DNA of 64,000 bases from Dipteris shenzhenensis (Eukaryota > Polypodiophyta > Polypodiopsida > Gleicheniales). Below, piece after piece: positions 1 to 9,988 of the stretch (positions are counted from its first letter, which is position 1; each line of letters begins with the position of its first letter). Under the pieces are notes generated by a model. The model saw only the letters and a program-made list of their open reading frames with translations, searched no databases and was not told the DNA's origin. The stretch lies in the NCBI GenBank assembly GCA_047967505.1, contig CM106539.1; one strand, written 5' to 3'. Both the position numbers and the translations under genes were made by a program.

Positions 1-99
1 TGAAAATCTAAAATGCAAGACCAAAAGGCATAATCCTCTTCCACAAAGTTGTAACATTCCCTCCTTCATGTGCATTAGGGGCTCATGCATCTGAGACAG

Positions 100-986
100 C
101 CATACTAGAATCCTTTTTCTTCTGCTTTGCTATTCTCTTCTTGCATTCACTAATGTAGTGACCCGGCTTCTTGCAGTAGTAGCCTTGTGAGAGGGCTGTC
201 CGGAATCAGCTTTATGCTGATGTATAGCCTGATTTGCATGTTGCTTTTGCTGCCCTTTCCCTTTGGACCTGAATTTTGAAAGAATGGCATGCTCGCCAGC
301 CCGTGTGGAATGTTCTTCCTGGTTTGCCCTTCCTACAACAAGAGTCCTACCAACTCCTGAAAAGAGAGAGGATTGGCACCCCCCCTCAATGACAAATTTA
401 GCGAGGTATGAAAACCGAGATATGACTCAGGAAGAGAATTCGGAGTGGTGGTAATCATCTCTGAACTCATCTATATTCAGCAATTGTTCCCTCAAATACT
501 GAAGCTTGGTGAGGTGAGCATTCATGGAATCACCCTCATCCATATGTGTGTGAGATAGCTCTCTCTTTAGGAATGAGACCCAGGCATCATTTCTTGCTGC
601 AAACATGCTCTCTAAAATATCCCAAGCTGCTTTCGAGGTCTTGCATGACCGAATGTGAGTAATGATAAACCTTTTGACAGAAAGGGAAATGACTGAAAGA
701 GCTTGTGCATCACGTGAATCCCACCTTTTCTGTTCCTGTGTAGAAGCCACCAAAGCAGTAGCTGCTACTCCTATCACTTGTTCTGCACCTCGTCCTCCAC
801 CTTGTTGAGGAGTTTGAGGTGCAACCATAGTTTCTGGCCTTGTCTCATCTCCGTTGACATAATCCCATACGTGTTTGCCAACTAAGATGTTGCGAACCAT
901 AAAACTCCAAAAGGAGCAGTTGGTGCCATCCAACTTATCCTCCTGTGTGAGGACACCAAAAACCTCATTGGGATTGTTTTGAGCCA
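100..986 (-). pseudogene. copia-A gag relic (UBN2/Retrotran_gag type)
   Basis: The protein starts MAQNNPNEVF at 984-986 and reads through LDGTNCSFWSFMVRNIL, the copia gag N-terminal pattern in which a Trp follows the 'DGTN/GKNY' motif, to a helical region with AAWDILESMFAARND and MNAHLTKLQYLREQL (about 185 codons open to 427). A TGA then breaks the frame. A CCHC zinc knuckle is still visible further on (about 145-185) as YYCKKPGHYISEC, but its first Cys is Gly (GGC), so nucleic-acid binding would be impaired. In intact elements gag forms the virus-like particle and binds the RNA. An open frame continues upstream of 986 to 1344, but it is low-complexity leader sequence and I do not count it as coding. 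Confidence 0.8.
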
Positions 987-1832
987 TATCTCCCAAACAA
1001 CTCAAAAAAATGCAGCAAATGTGACTAGTGAAATCCCTTCCTGGGATCAAAGATGCACAACCAAAGCCTTTAAAAAAATCTGCCCAAAATGACAGCTTGT
1101 TATCACAACCTATCAAAGGCTTAAAATGCACCAAAATGCTCTGTAAATGCCCAAAATCTGCAAAATCTGTCTGCAAAAATTGACAAATGTCTGCAATGTC
1201 ACTCAAAATGAGTCCAAAACTGCCTGCGACAGTCCCAAATTGTTTGTACACTGCCAAATTGCATCCAACTGGCAAAAGCCCCAATTTCTTTAGGGAAATT
1301 GCATCCAAAAGAGGGCAAAATATCTGAAAGTCCCAATTATGCAAATTTTGGGGTTATATTGAACTGAAATTGGGGCAAATCCACGAAAAGCCCCAAATTT
1401 TGCAAAATGCCCAATTCACATAACGTGCTCAAATCTACTCCAAAAACTGCTTCACCAAGCAATGGCTCCCTGCAAAATGTACCTATACACCAAGAGAATG
1501 CACAGTATGCAAAGTGCATTCACAAACACCACCAGCACGTGTACGGACAGAAACGATACGGTACTACGAACAGCTGCTTGTAGGGACGATTTGCACGAAC
1601 GAACTGCCAGTACGGACTGACGGTACGGATGTACGGATGGAGTTGTACAACCGATGCTGTGTGGACGATGCTGTGCGGTCAGTGCTGTACGGATGAGATG
1701 TACAGGCGAATGGTACGGAAGGAGCTGTGCATGTCAAAATTCCGTACTGTTGTACGAACTGTACGGACGAGTAGGTACACGGTGGAGCTCCGAGATGCAG
1801 GCGTGGAGGAGAAGGCAAGTGAAGGAGCTTGT
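987..1832 (-). repeat. repetitive leader of copia-A
   Basis: Between the primer site and gag there are about 850 bases of internally repetitive DNA. From 1000 to 1440 short words such as 'caaaatctgc' and 'gcccaaat' recur. From about 1538 to 1770 the hexamer 'tacgga' recurs at least seven times, with inverted copies ('tccgta'). Open frames across it on both strands are by-products of this low complexity. No conserved protein is visible. Confidence 0.6.
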
Positions 1833-1844
1833 GCTCTGATACCA
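1833..1844 (-). promoter_or_regulatory. primer-binding site of copia-A
   Basis: The minus strand reads TGGTATCAGAGC, an exact match to the complement of the 3' end of plant initiator tRNA-Met, used to prime minus-strand cDNA synthesis. It lies two bases from the inner end of the LTR (CATCTTCAACA on the minus strand). Confidence 0.9.
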
Positions 1845-1846
1845 AA

Positions 1847-2034
1847 TGTTGAAGATGGAGCAAGAGTGGATGCAAGAGAGTAGAGAGCAAAAACGTAGTG
1901 CAACAGATAAGATAATGAAACTACGAGTGTGGACGTGGTTTTGTCTAAGTGACAAAACTACTCTAACCCACTACCTGTGGTTAAGGGGAAAAACCTCATT
2001 GGTCATTGCCTAGAATATGCCAATAATTCTAACA
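1847..2034 (-). repeat. 5' LTR of copia-A, 188 bp
   Basis: On the minus strand the LTR begins TGTTAGAATTATTGG and ends CTTCAACA next to the primer site, giving the TG...CA ends of copia LTRs. The length is short but within the copia range. Its partner LTR lies outside the window, so identity and age cannot be estimated. The outer flank (2035-2039, tgatg) would be one half of the target duplication. Confidence 0.8.
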
Positions 2035-2856
2035 TGATGTCCCAAAGGTCCACTGAGCCGGGGAGCACAGGGACATGGTACCAGGGCCAGAAGAGTGTGC
2101 CAGAATATGGCCTCTGATAGGCCAGGATTGCCAGCACATCGGCAGCCATAAAGACTGCCAGTCGGCAGCCCAGAATAGGACAGACAGCAGGTCTGCAGGG
2201 ATGGAGACAGAGACAACCACTGACAGAGACTAGGTTGGCCCTGTCTGTGGCAGGTCAGGTCAGACCTGACTGGGTTGGCTGATTGGCGGACTGGGTTGGC
2301 CAGTCGGTGGGCTACCCAGCTCTGTAAAAGGCCCCATCCAGGGGCAGTTCCGTAGTTCAGTCTAGAGGCAGACCTCACCCATTGCGCAGCATCATCAGGT
2401 GCATACCTACAGTCAGTATGAGATCACACCTGTGCACAAGGGTGCAGTCTGAGGAACTCGCACTACAGCAGGTCACTGAAGCTCATTGAGGAGCACACAA
2501 AACGAGGAGTGCAAGGCCAGTAGTGGTAGCAGTACATGTGCTCACAATAGAGCATCGAGAGAGCTGCTCAGGTTATGGGATCTCTGTGGGAGTCCCTGTA
2601 AGAAGTGTTTGACTCAGTTTTGTGCAATATACTTTGAGATATCTTGGACTGTTCTCTTGTTGTCTAATACTCCAGATTTGGTACCTGTGAGTCCTTTCTT
2701 GGACACAAAGTTTGAAGTTGGATTAAGCATTCCCTTTTAGGTTCTCAAGATTCGTCCATTGCATACATACTGTGTACCTATTCCATATTTCCGGTGCATG
2801 GAGAAACAAGCTAGGTGTTTGTGGATGTGGATATTAGTCTAGGGTTTCTTCTAACA
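2035..2856 (+). repeat. probable LTR of a decayed plus-strand copia relic (copia-B)
   Basis: This GC-richer block ends ...TTCTTCTAACA at 2856, directly followed by a primer-site-like sequence. It contains a TATA-like tgtaaaag at about 2323 and repeated 'gactgggttggc' words, similar in style to the LTR of the copia element at 13289. The left boundary is uncertain: it abuts the copia-A LTR exactly, so copia-A may have inserted at or inside it. Open frames here on either strand look incidental. Confidence 0.5.
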
Positions 2857-2870
2857 TAATATCAAAGCCC
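2857..2870 (+). promoter_or_regulatory. mutated primer-binding site of copia-B
   Basis: The sequence taatatcaaagccc matches the initiator-Met-tRNA complement tggtatcagagccc except for three G-to-A changes. This is what decay of methylated cytosines on the other strand would produce. It sits immediately after a TAACA LTR end. Confidence 0.6.
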
Positions 2871-3254
2871 GGCCGCCTATCTGCAGAGCCGTGAGACAGT
2901 CATGTGCTTGTAAGAGAAATCCACGAAGGCTGAGATCAGAAGCCAAGAGGTATATGCCTTGTCAATCAAGCCATCCAGCCAGAGATCGACTTCGAGGCCT
3001 GAAAGAGGAATCTGACTTTCGATCAGTGAAGGTGTAATGAGAAGGTCAGTAAGTTTGCAAGTGAGAATTCCCTTTACAGTAAATCTCATAGATGCAACAT
3101 GCTGGCCCACATGCCGATTCCGAACTTTGGCTGCTGGACAGAACAAACTATTTAATCTGAACCATCAAGATTCAGAGTCACATGACTGCATGTGCATTGT
3201 GGGAGATTATTGAAGAATGGCAATCAAAACTAGAGGACCAAAAGGATGTGGTAT

Positions 3255-3814
3255 TCAGTTGGCAAATCCAGATGACGTCAAAGAATGGGTGCAGAAAGAT
3301 GATGCGGCACTATCGATGATTCTTGGGACAGTTGCAGATTCACTGCTTCAATGTTTCAAAATCAGCTGTCTGTGCTGAAGATGGAGTCAAAGTTGGAGTG
3401 TTAAAAGATCAATTGGCCGTTGAAGGTCAACAGCGATCAGTTGGCCACTCTCATGTTCAGTAGATTGCCAAGAAGCTTCAATAGTTTAGTGACAACCCTG
3501 ACAGCTAAAGAGAGATCATGACTTTTGAGGAGCTTGGTCCCTTGTTGATGTAGAATCTCAACAGAGAAGGTGTTCGAAGTCAACACCAAAGGAAAAGGCA
3601 AGAGTAAGCAAGAGAAAGGCAATCCCCAATAAGAAAAGCAAGGACGCTTCCGAAGATAGGGACCCTTCTGACAGAGACAGCAAGAAGAAGAAAAGAAAAT
3701 GCTATAATGATATCATACATGCATAGACATCTGGCAAGAGATTGACCGAAGAAAAAGTACGATCAAAAGGAGGAGGAGCACAAGTCGAAGGGAGATGATC
3801 CTCCAAAGGAGTCA
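3255..3814 (+). pseudogene. copia-B gag relic, first part
   Basis: Broken gag coding is readable: VQKDDAALSMILGTVADSLL (about 3287-3346), typical of the copia gag stretch before the core helices, followed in shifted frames by a region resembling 'MTFEELGPLL'. A highly decayed zinc knuckle lies at about 3697-3755, with KCYN at the front and HRHLARD then TGA at the end. After it comes a Lys/Glu-rich tail (KKKYDQKEEEHKSKGDDPPKES) that stops where the 3815-4464 insertion begins. Multiple stops and frameshifts make it non-functional. Confidence 0.55.
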
Positions 3815-4464
3815 CTATATACCTAGCTGAATCCGGGAACATTCCCAAACTCATCCTCTAAAAACACAACATTGAACATAGTGCAGTTTCAATCTCACGA
3901 TAGTCACTCATAAGATTGAAAACCATCAACTCCATCACGCATAGCAAGGACTAGCTACTATGACATCCCCACTGACGTCATCAACGCCCAACAGCGGGTG
4001 TAGACCATAGTATAAAAGTATGCTCTCACACATACAAATCCACACACCCACACATACTTGAGCATCCATTTATACAAAGTCTTCGTACCGAGTTTCTATC
4101 GGCACTCCGAAGGTGAAGGGCAAACTCAGCCATGACAAAGGCTAGCACTAAAGGAGAAGGCTAATCGAAAAGTAGTCCAAATCTCTTCATTCAAGCTACA
4201 TTTTCTTGTGAAGTCTAAACGATTTCATTTTAGTCTCTCCCAAACGAGCATCTAAATCTAAATCTAGCTAATAGGGCAACGCACCATTTAAGATAGAAAG
4301 AATTATCGCAATACCAACAGGCTGCAACTTGGACGAAAACTTCACAAGGTGGAATTTGCATGTCCGCTAATACGGCAGCAGCATATACCGAGATGAATCC
4401 AGGAACATTCTCAAACTCATCCTCTAAAAACACTACATAGTGTAGTTTCAATCTAGTGCAGTCA
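3815..4464. mobile_element. 650-bp insertion with direct terminal repeats and a 15-bp flanking duplication
   Basis: The gag tail of copia-B is interrupted at the 15-base word cctccaaaggagtca (3800-3814), which recurs at 4465-4479 on the far side. The inserted block begins and ends with similar direct repeats of about 90 bp (3815-3906 and 4380-4464), sharing aacattc, ctcatcctctaaaaacac and gtttcaatct. This could be a miniature terminal-repeat retrotransposon, although it lacks TG...CA ends and its flanking duplication is too long. It could also be a local duplication or a captured promoter fragment. Confidence 0.5.
3973..4017 (+). promoter_or_regulatory. promoter-like pair: TGACGTCA plus TATA box
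   Basis: A palindromic TGACGTCA (3973-3980), the bZIP/TGA-factor type site, lies about 30 bases before TATAAAA (4011-4017), inside the 650-bp insertion. Both position and spacing suit a plant Pol II promoter. No open reading frame of note follows, so what it would transcribe is unknown. Confidence 0.35.
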
Positions 4465-4479
4465 CCTCCAAAGGAGTCA

Positions 4480-6360
4480 ACTGCTATTATACAAGGTGAG
4501 GAGTTCTTTGATGGGGTGCATACATCCAAGTATGACAATGCTTATGTCCAATATAGAGCAATGGTCAAAACATCAAAGATCATTGGTAGATAAGGACATC
4601 ACAAGTTTCTCAGAGCATGCTAAGGAAAGGGCTCTATTTGTCATGGAGGATGAGGAGGATAAAGACCACTCTAAGTTGAAACTTGAATTGTTGACAAGCA
4701 TTGATAGGAGAATTGGCTCTGGAACTCACAAGTGACTAGCTCAATATCTAGACAAGTGCCTCAATGCTTTGATCCACATGAGAGGGGTCGTAGGACTTAG
4801 GATCGAAATAGAGGCAGCCATCCTTGAGAATTCTTGAAAGAGCCAATGCCACAGAAATGAGGAGCCCCAAGCACTTTGGATGGGACTGTTCTCATAGACG
4901 AAGTCCCTAATAGAGTGCACTTAGAGATGCACACAATATGAGCACTCACCATTGTTCTACAGTACCAATTTGGTAGGGGCCTTCAACAGGACCCTTATGT
5001 CACTCATAGGGCCCCCTTGCACAATCATGTGCTTGACTCGTTATAGTGACAAAGAATCGAAGTTTTTGAGAGGTTGGGTAAGCATTGGGCCAATGACCCC
5101 CGGCCATGTATGCAGTGACAGCCCTAGCAAAGGGAGGACTGACACCTCGAAAGTACAGTGGGAACCTAGACATTAGTTTTGACTCACCTTGACAAAGCAG
5201 ATAGCTACTTGTGGGGGCAAACGACTTCCAGTAGCGGTCTCCCCTTCATGAATCTCATTGTGACACATTACTCTAGAAGGATGGTCTTGTGCCAAGCTTA
5301 CTGATATTTATATACAATGTGCATCAACATTTAACCGGTTTGCAGACCAAAGAGGTTTGAGACTTAATAATAATGGCAAATAATAAAGTGGTATCGTAAT
5401 GAAGAACTTGTGTTTTGACAAGAATTGAGAGCTGCAAGGAAGAAGATGCACAGAAAGCTAAGGCAAGGTTACAAATATAGGAGGAATGAGGAGAATTCAC
5501 TAAACTTATGATAATAATGAAGAACACTAAGGCTTCGGACAAAACCATAGGGTTCCTGTAAAGATCTTTATACTCTTTGTAGAGTTAACCTTCATTCAAA
5601 TGAGAAGCCTGCAGGAAAGACAGTACGTAAAGGTCCCAAGCAAACTAGATTGAAGAACTTGCAGAGTTAGCAAATTGACTTTCGATCTGCTCCATAGTGA
5701 ACAAAGGAAAGACTTAAAGACCAGCTCTTGCAGTTGCCGATACAAGCACTTTGAACATTCATTCAAGGGTTATCATATCGTTTTTGTTAACTCTAGAAGG
5801 TAATCAATTGTGTAAAGGGGTATACACCGACTAAGAAGTGACCATAAAGTCCATCTTAACAAAATACATGGAAACAAGGGATTTCATATCTCAACAGGTC
5901 AAGAAAAACAGCTCTGACCAAACGGTAGGCAATTCTGGGCATCTTGGGAGGCACGTGCAGCCATTTCGTACCACGTCCTTGGGCACATGAGAAGGCAGCA
6001 TCTATTTCATGTTCTCACAACGCCACTTGATAACATACTGCAGACTCATAGACTTTTGGGCTTACAATCATTCTACAAGGAAAAAGCGTTTGGGACAATA
6101 TAGCAATAATGTTTCATCTCATATCAGAATGAGAAATTTTCTGCCATGTGACCCTCTACACTAAAGTAAGAAGGAATGTCACATGAAATGACATGGAAAT
6201 GGCGCATGACTGTGCCACTACAGCACGTTCAACGTTTCACTACCACCCGCATCACTCAGCAACAAAGGCATAGGGCTTGTATTGTCAGGCCTGACAGCTT
6301 TATCTCTTATTACAAAAGAATTTGCAGAATTTTTAGCATAAGTTTTTTGTATATGTCAAT
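4480..6360. other. no recognisable gene
   Basis: About 1.9 kb that probably includes further decayed sequence of copia-B at its left end. A 79-codon open frame at 4496-4735 contains a Lys/Asp/Glu-rich stretch (HAKERALFVMEDEEDKDHSK) that I cannot assign. Other open frames are short and compositionally random. No repeats, RNA genes or promoters were recognised. Confidence 0.4.
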
Positions 6361-6594
6361 CTAAGGCTTACAACGGCGAACATAATGACCCACCTCTGCA
6401 TCTTGATGGCCACGCTTGGAGAGGCGATCCTTTAGCTCTTCATTATTCGAATTCGTAGCCCACATCGTAGCGTAGCCCAAGGCCATGGGGATGACAATGC
6501 AAATGCTTCCGAACATGACAAAGAATCCCTTAGAGGCCTTGCTGGAAGCCACTATCCATCGCCATGTAGCGCTCTTTTCATATAAGTAGGACAT
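6361..6594 (-). CDS. possible small single-pass membrane protein, 77 aa, unidentified
   Basis: The frame reads MSYLYEKSATWRWIVASSKA, then a hydrophobic segment at about residues 24-46 (GFFVMFGSICIVIPMALGYA), then a charged tail (NSNNEELKDRLSKRG) ending in VRRCKP. A short N-terminal arm, one membrane helix and a charged helix is the layout of many small mitochondrial inner-membrane assembly proteins, but I do not recognise the family and this is only an analogy. It could also be an exon with undetected splice sites, since AG/GT words flank it, or a chance frame. It lies about 400 bases downstream of a retroelement primer site on the same strand, where a gag would be expected, yet it does not look like gag. 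Confidence 0.3.
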   Translation of the reverse strand: MSYLYEKSATWRWIVASSKASKGFFVMFGSICIVIPMALGYATMWATNSNNEELKDRLSKRGHQDAEVGHYVRRCKP

Positions 6595-6779
6595 CTTCCC
6601 TTGCAGACCACGGGAGTGTTTTGGGCGTTTTGATGGTTTGGGTTGTTGGTTGAAGAATTAATTAGCTTGCCAAAAAGCACTCTATTTTGTTGAGATAATT
6701 CAAATTTTACCCTTCCATTTGTACACACGCACAATCTCAACTAAAAAAATAGGGCAGAATATTCGCGAAATGTAGAGCC

Positions 6780-6994
6780 TCATCATTTTTCACTATCTCG
6801 GGGGACATACTTACAACTTTACCTTTGACATTAACCCATACTTGTAGATACTTTCGATGACTTGTGCCCGTCGATTCGAGTATTGAGGGCTAAATTCGGG
6901 GCTGATAGAAAAACATGTATATGACGTTAAGTATACTTAAATTCATTGAAGCCTTGAAATCAGGTAGCATAGGTGTAACTCTACAGGATCTATT
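6780..6994 (-). repeat. leader segment of a gypsy-like element (minus copy)
   Basis: On the minus strand the stretch after the primer site matches, with mismatches, the plus-strand sequence at about 11640-11705: both read through 'tttcaaggctt.aatg' and the palindrome taagtatactta. A second matching block (gacttgtgcc...gggctaaatt) at 6857-6905 is similar to 11743-11777 but in the same orientation, so the repeat is partly rearranged. Its position between primer site and coding region in both places suggests an untranslated leader. Confidence 0.5.
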
Positions 6995-7006
6995 GCTCTG
7001 ATACCA
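6995..7006 (-). promoter_or_regulatory. primer-binding site, minus strand
   Basis: The minus strand reads TGGTATCAGAGC, an exact match to the initiator-Met-tRNA complement, one base after a TGTACA end. It marks the inner end of an LTR that extends to the right. Confidence 0.75.
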
Positions 7007-7007
7007 C

Positions 7008-7393
7008 TGTACAGACACTAGTAGGATAAAAGAACAGAGAGCATTCCACTAGCCACGCCACCACATAGGCACTCCAGGCTCTTCGCCCAATGACATGAAA
7101 GAACGGGTTTAGGTATTAGGTGCCCTATGAGATGAAAAATGGGAAAGTCCTATTAATTAGTTGTGGAGAAAGGAAGAGGGGAAGGACATGATTAAATTAA
7201 GCTATAAAGGGGGAGGGCATTGAAGGAGGAGGGACGTGAGATTGGGGAAGGGGGAGGGACCACTCATTAAAGAAGAAAGGACATCTCAAAGGGGGAGGGG
7301 GATGAAGGAGCATTTATAACAGTATTTAAGAGAATGGGGATATAATAGTACTTTATGGCTTAGTGGTAGGGCTCACACATGGGAAAAAGAAGG
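7008..7393 (-). repeat. LTR fragment of a gypsy-like element
   Basis: It starts on the plus strand with tgtacagacactag next to the primer site and contains a strongly purine-rich tract (7205-7310, pyrimidine-rich in the sense direction). The part from about 7091 to 7396 recurs in inverted orientation at 8405-8713. The right end is cut at about 7394, where the direct duplication begins, so the outer LTR terminus is missing or unrecognised. Confidence 0.55.
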
Positions 7394-8193
7394 TTTTGTA
7401 AATAGAATGTTATGTATCATATTGGCTCAACTTAAGGGAGGTAATTCAATATCACAACCAACAATGATAAGAGCGATGGGACATCATGTGAAGGAGAGAA
7501 ATGTTTTGTTTCAACTCAAATAGTTAAGGACAATGCCTTTGTAAAGTAATTTAGAAATTCAATACTACCCATAAAGGATGATAACATGACTATAACTTCA
7601 TGTGCGTGCTTTTCTAGAATTCCAATCAATATTATAGTCAAAAGGAAATAAAAATGATACTAGACATCATTTGCAAGGAAGACTTGTAAGCCACCATTGT
7701 TTTATAGTCATACGAGCTACCCACTTCTTTAAATAGCACAAGGTGAACTAGGATGCTCTCTTATATTAAGGCATAGTTATGGGGCTTTGGAGGCAACTAG
7801 AATAGGATGCTATAATAAGTACTAGACGTACTAGTTTAGTGTTGGATTTGGATTGAATCACATGAGCCTAGGTGACATTATTCATGAATAATTGAATCAT
7901 GTGCTTTTGTCATGTCTACCTTGCTTGTTTATATAGCTTCATTCGGGCATATCAATATGATGCATTTTTTGTCTAGACTGTTTGCCAAAAGGGTAGCACA
8001 ATAAAAGGTTTCTCAAGGATATTTTATGTGTTTTCACTCTCACTTGTTGTTCATCTTGCCTGGATTTGAGCTTGTGTAGTTGCTTGATTCGCTTGTTTTC
8101 AAACTATTCACACTTCACTAATCTAGATCCTCTCTCCCAAAATTGAATATCCATCTCCAAATCCTTTCTCTTGAAATTGAATATCCATCTCCG
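7394..8193. repeat. direct duplication, left copy
   Basis: This 0.8-kb block recurs in the same orientation at 9175-9988. Long stretches are near-identical, for example around 7880-8030 against 9720-9860 (caattgaatcatgtgctttt and neighbours). The right copy carries a roughly 45-base insertion near 9510-9555 that is absent here, and other small indels. No protein is readable. The region from 7394 to 9174 acts as one tandem-duplicated unit of about 1.8 kb. Confidence 0.85.
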
Positions 8194-8254
8194 TTGTCAC
8201 CTCTCCCTATTGACTCTCTCATATTCCAACCCATTAATATATTAGTTTTGGTGC

Positions 8255-8350
8255 ATGGAGGCTTAATTAAGCTACGTTTATCTATGGCTGAATTTATTTA
8301 TGCGTTAATTAAGCTATGTTTCTTATGGCTTGATTTATTTTATGCATACA
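8255..8350. repeat. short tandem duplication
   Basis: The words ttaattaagcta(c/t)gttt and tatggct(g/t)(a)atttattt occur twice about 45 bases apart, in the unique part of the duplicated unit. This is simple local duplication in AT-rich DNA. Confidence 0.55.
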
Positions 8351-8377
8351 CTATGTCCAAGGGGGGATTCCCCAAAT

Positions 8378-8446
8378 ATTCAAGAAAATATTTGAACCCA
8401 AAACCTTCTTTTCCCCATGCATGAGCTCTACTACTAAGCTATAAAG
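8378..8446 (-). repeat. tRNA-like Pol III promoter head, possible SINE
   Basis: On the minus strand TAGCTTAGTAGTAGAGCTC (8423-8441) resembles a tRNA A box and D arm, and GGGTTCAAAT (8390-8399) resembles a B box; the spacing of about 40 bases is tRNA-like. The inverted copy at 7360-7396 (tatggcttagtggtagggct) keeps the A box but breaks just before the B box. This is the usual head of a plant tRNA-derived SINE, but no clear SINE tail was found and it does not fold as a whole tRNA gene. Confidence 0.4.
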
Positions 8447-8713
8447 TAATACTATATCCCCATTCTCTTAAATAGTGTTGTAAAGGCTCCCTCATCCCCC
8501 TTCCCCTTTGAGATGTCCTTTCCTCTATAATAGGTGGTTCCTCCCCCCTCCCCCCTCCCAAGTCTCACGTCCCTCCTCCTTTAATACCCTCCTGCTTTAT
8601 ACCTTAATTTAACCATGGCCTTCCATTCTTCCTTTCTCCAAAACTAATTAATAGGACTTTCCCATTTTTCATCTCATAGTGCACCTAATACCTAAACCCC
8701 TTCTTTCACATCG
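8405..8713 (+). repeat. inverted copy of the 7091-7396 LTR segment
   Basis: The reverse complement of this block follows 7091-7396 closely: shared words include ggtttaggtattaggtg, atgagatgaaaaatgggaaa and aagagaatggggatata. The two arms are about 300 bp with about 1 kb between them and could form a long stem. The arms differ mostly in purine-tract length and single substitutions. Confidence 0.8.
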
Positions 8714-9174
8714 GAGCAAAAGTCCAGGCAGAACTTCTTGAACCCTTAATGTTCAAGGTTTGTGTTAGCTATGATAGTTGAGAGTTACTTGTGTCGCAAT
8801 GCTGCGTCCTCTAGCCTAAAAATTATAATTGCAAATGGAATGTGAGGGTGCACCTTGAGAAGAATTCATGTCTTTAAGGACAATGTGAGACACCATTTCC
8901 TCATGTGGAGTGTTGTTTCGTTCTACTAGTAAAAGATTGTTAGTGTAATATCCCTCTCCCTCTTACATGATAGTAACACCAAGAGAAAACTTTCATTTCA
9001 AATAAGGGAACATCATGTGTAATAGTCTATAGGCATACAAGTGATTTTTATGAATGGGTTTCTAGGTTATGATGATGTGGACGTCCATATATAAGATCTG
9101 GTTCACCCTTATTTTCCTTTTAAGTCCCATTTTTGAGTCTAGTATAGAAGAAATTCGATGTCCTTCTCTACCAT

Positions 9175-9988
9175 TGTAAATATAATATTGTGTATCATAT
9201 TGGCTCAACTTAAGGGAGTTGATTCTATATCACAACCAACAATGATAAGAGGGCTGAGACATCATGTGAAGGAGAGCAATGTGTAGTTTCAGCTCAAATA
9301 GTTGTATGAAAAAATGTCTTTGTAAAGTAATTTAGAAATTCGATGCTTACCCTACAAGAATGATAGCATGACTATGACTTCATCTTCATTCTTTTCTAGA
9401 ATTCCAATCAATGTTAAAGTCAAAAGGAAATAAAAATGATACTAGTAATCATTTGTAAGGAAGTGTTGTAATCCACTAATGTTTGATAGTCATACTAGCT
9501 ACCCACTTCTTCTCAGCCTTGGTTTCAAGGTCCCAAGGAAAATCTGAGTCATCATTTAAATAGCATAATGTGAACTAGGATGCTCTCTTGTATTGAGGCA
9601 TAGTTATGGGGCTTTGGAGGCAACTAGAATAGGAAGAAATAGTGGCATAAAGGGTTTTAGATAGAGAGTACTAGACTCACTAGTTTAGAGTTGGATTTGG
9701 ATTGAATCAATGAGCCTAGGTGACATTATTCATGAATAATTGAATCATGTGCTTTTGTCATGTCTACCTTGCTTGTTTATATAGCTTCATTCGGGCATAT
9801 CAATATGATGCATTTTTTGTCTAGACTATTTGCCAAAAGGGTAGCACAATAAAAGCTCTCTCAAGGATATTTTATGTGTTTTCACTTTCACTTGTTGTTC
9901 ATCTTGCTTTAGCTTGGATTTGAGCTTGTGTAGTTGCTTAATCTAGATCCTTTCTCTCAAAAGTGAATATCCATCTCCTTTGTTCATG
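9175..9988. repeat. direct duplication, right copy
   Basis: Second copy of the 7394-8193 block, in the same orientation and starting at attgtaaatataatattg. The left copy starts tttgtaaatagaatgttatg, so the duplicated unit begins at the point where the LTR fragment at 7008 ends. It includes the same atctagatcct...gaatatccatctcc ending. No coding sequence is visible. Confidence 0.85.

Larger units (their letters stand above)
1..2034 (-). mobile_element. 5' part of a Ty1/copia retrotransposon (copia-A), cut by the window edge
   Basis: Read on the minus strand this is LTR, primer-binding site, repetitive leader and gag, in the order expected for the 5' end of a copia element; pol and the 3' LTR would lie to the left of the window. 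The LTR and the exact 12-base initiator-Met-tRNA complement anchor the right end. The gag is broken by stops, so the copy is probably dead. Family assignment rests on gag resemblance and primer site; without pol the copia call is strong but not proven. Confidence 0.85.

Noticed and set aside
2010-2378. 122-codon minus-strand open frame
   Set aside because: It lies in a GC-rich probable LTR, has a Cys/Ser/Leu/Pro-rich composition and shows no motif.
8378-8446. A functional tRNA gene
   Set aside because: A- and B-box-like words are present, but no acceptor-stem pairing or anticodon arm could be folded by eye; a SINE-type head fits better.
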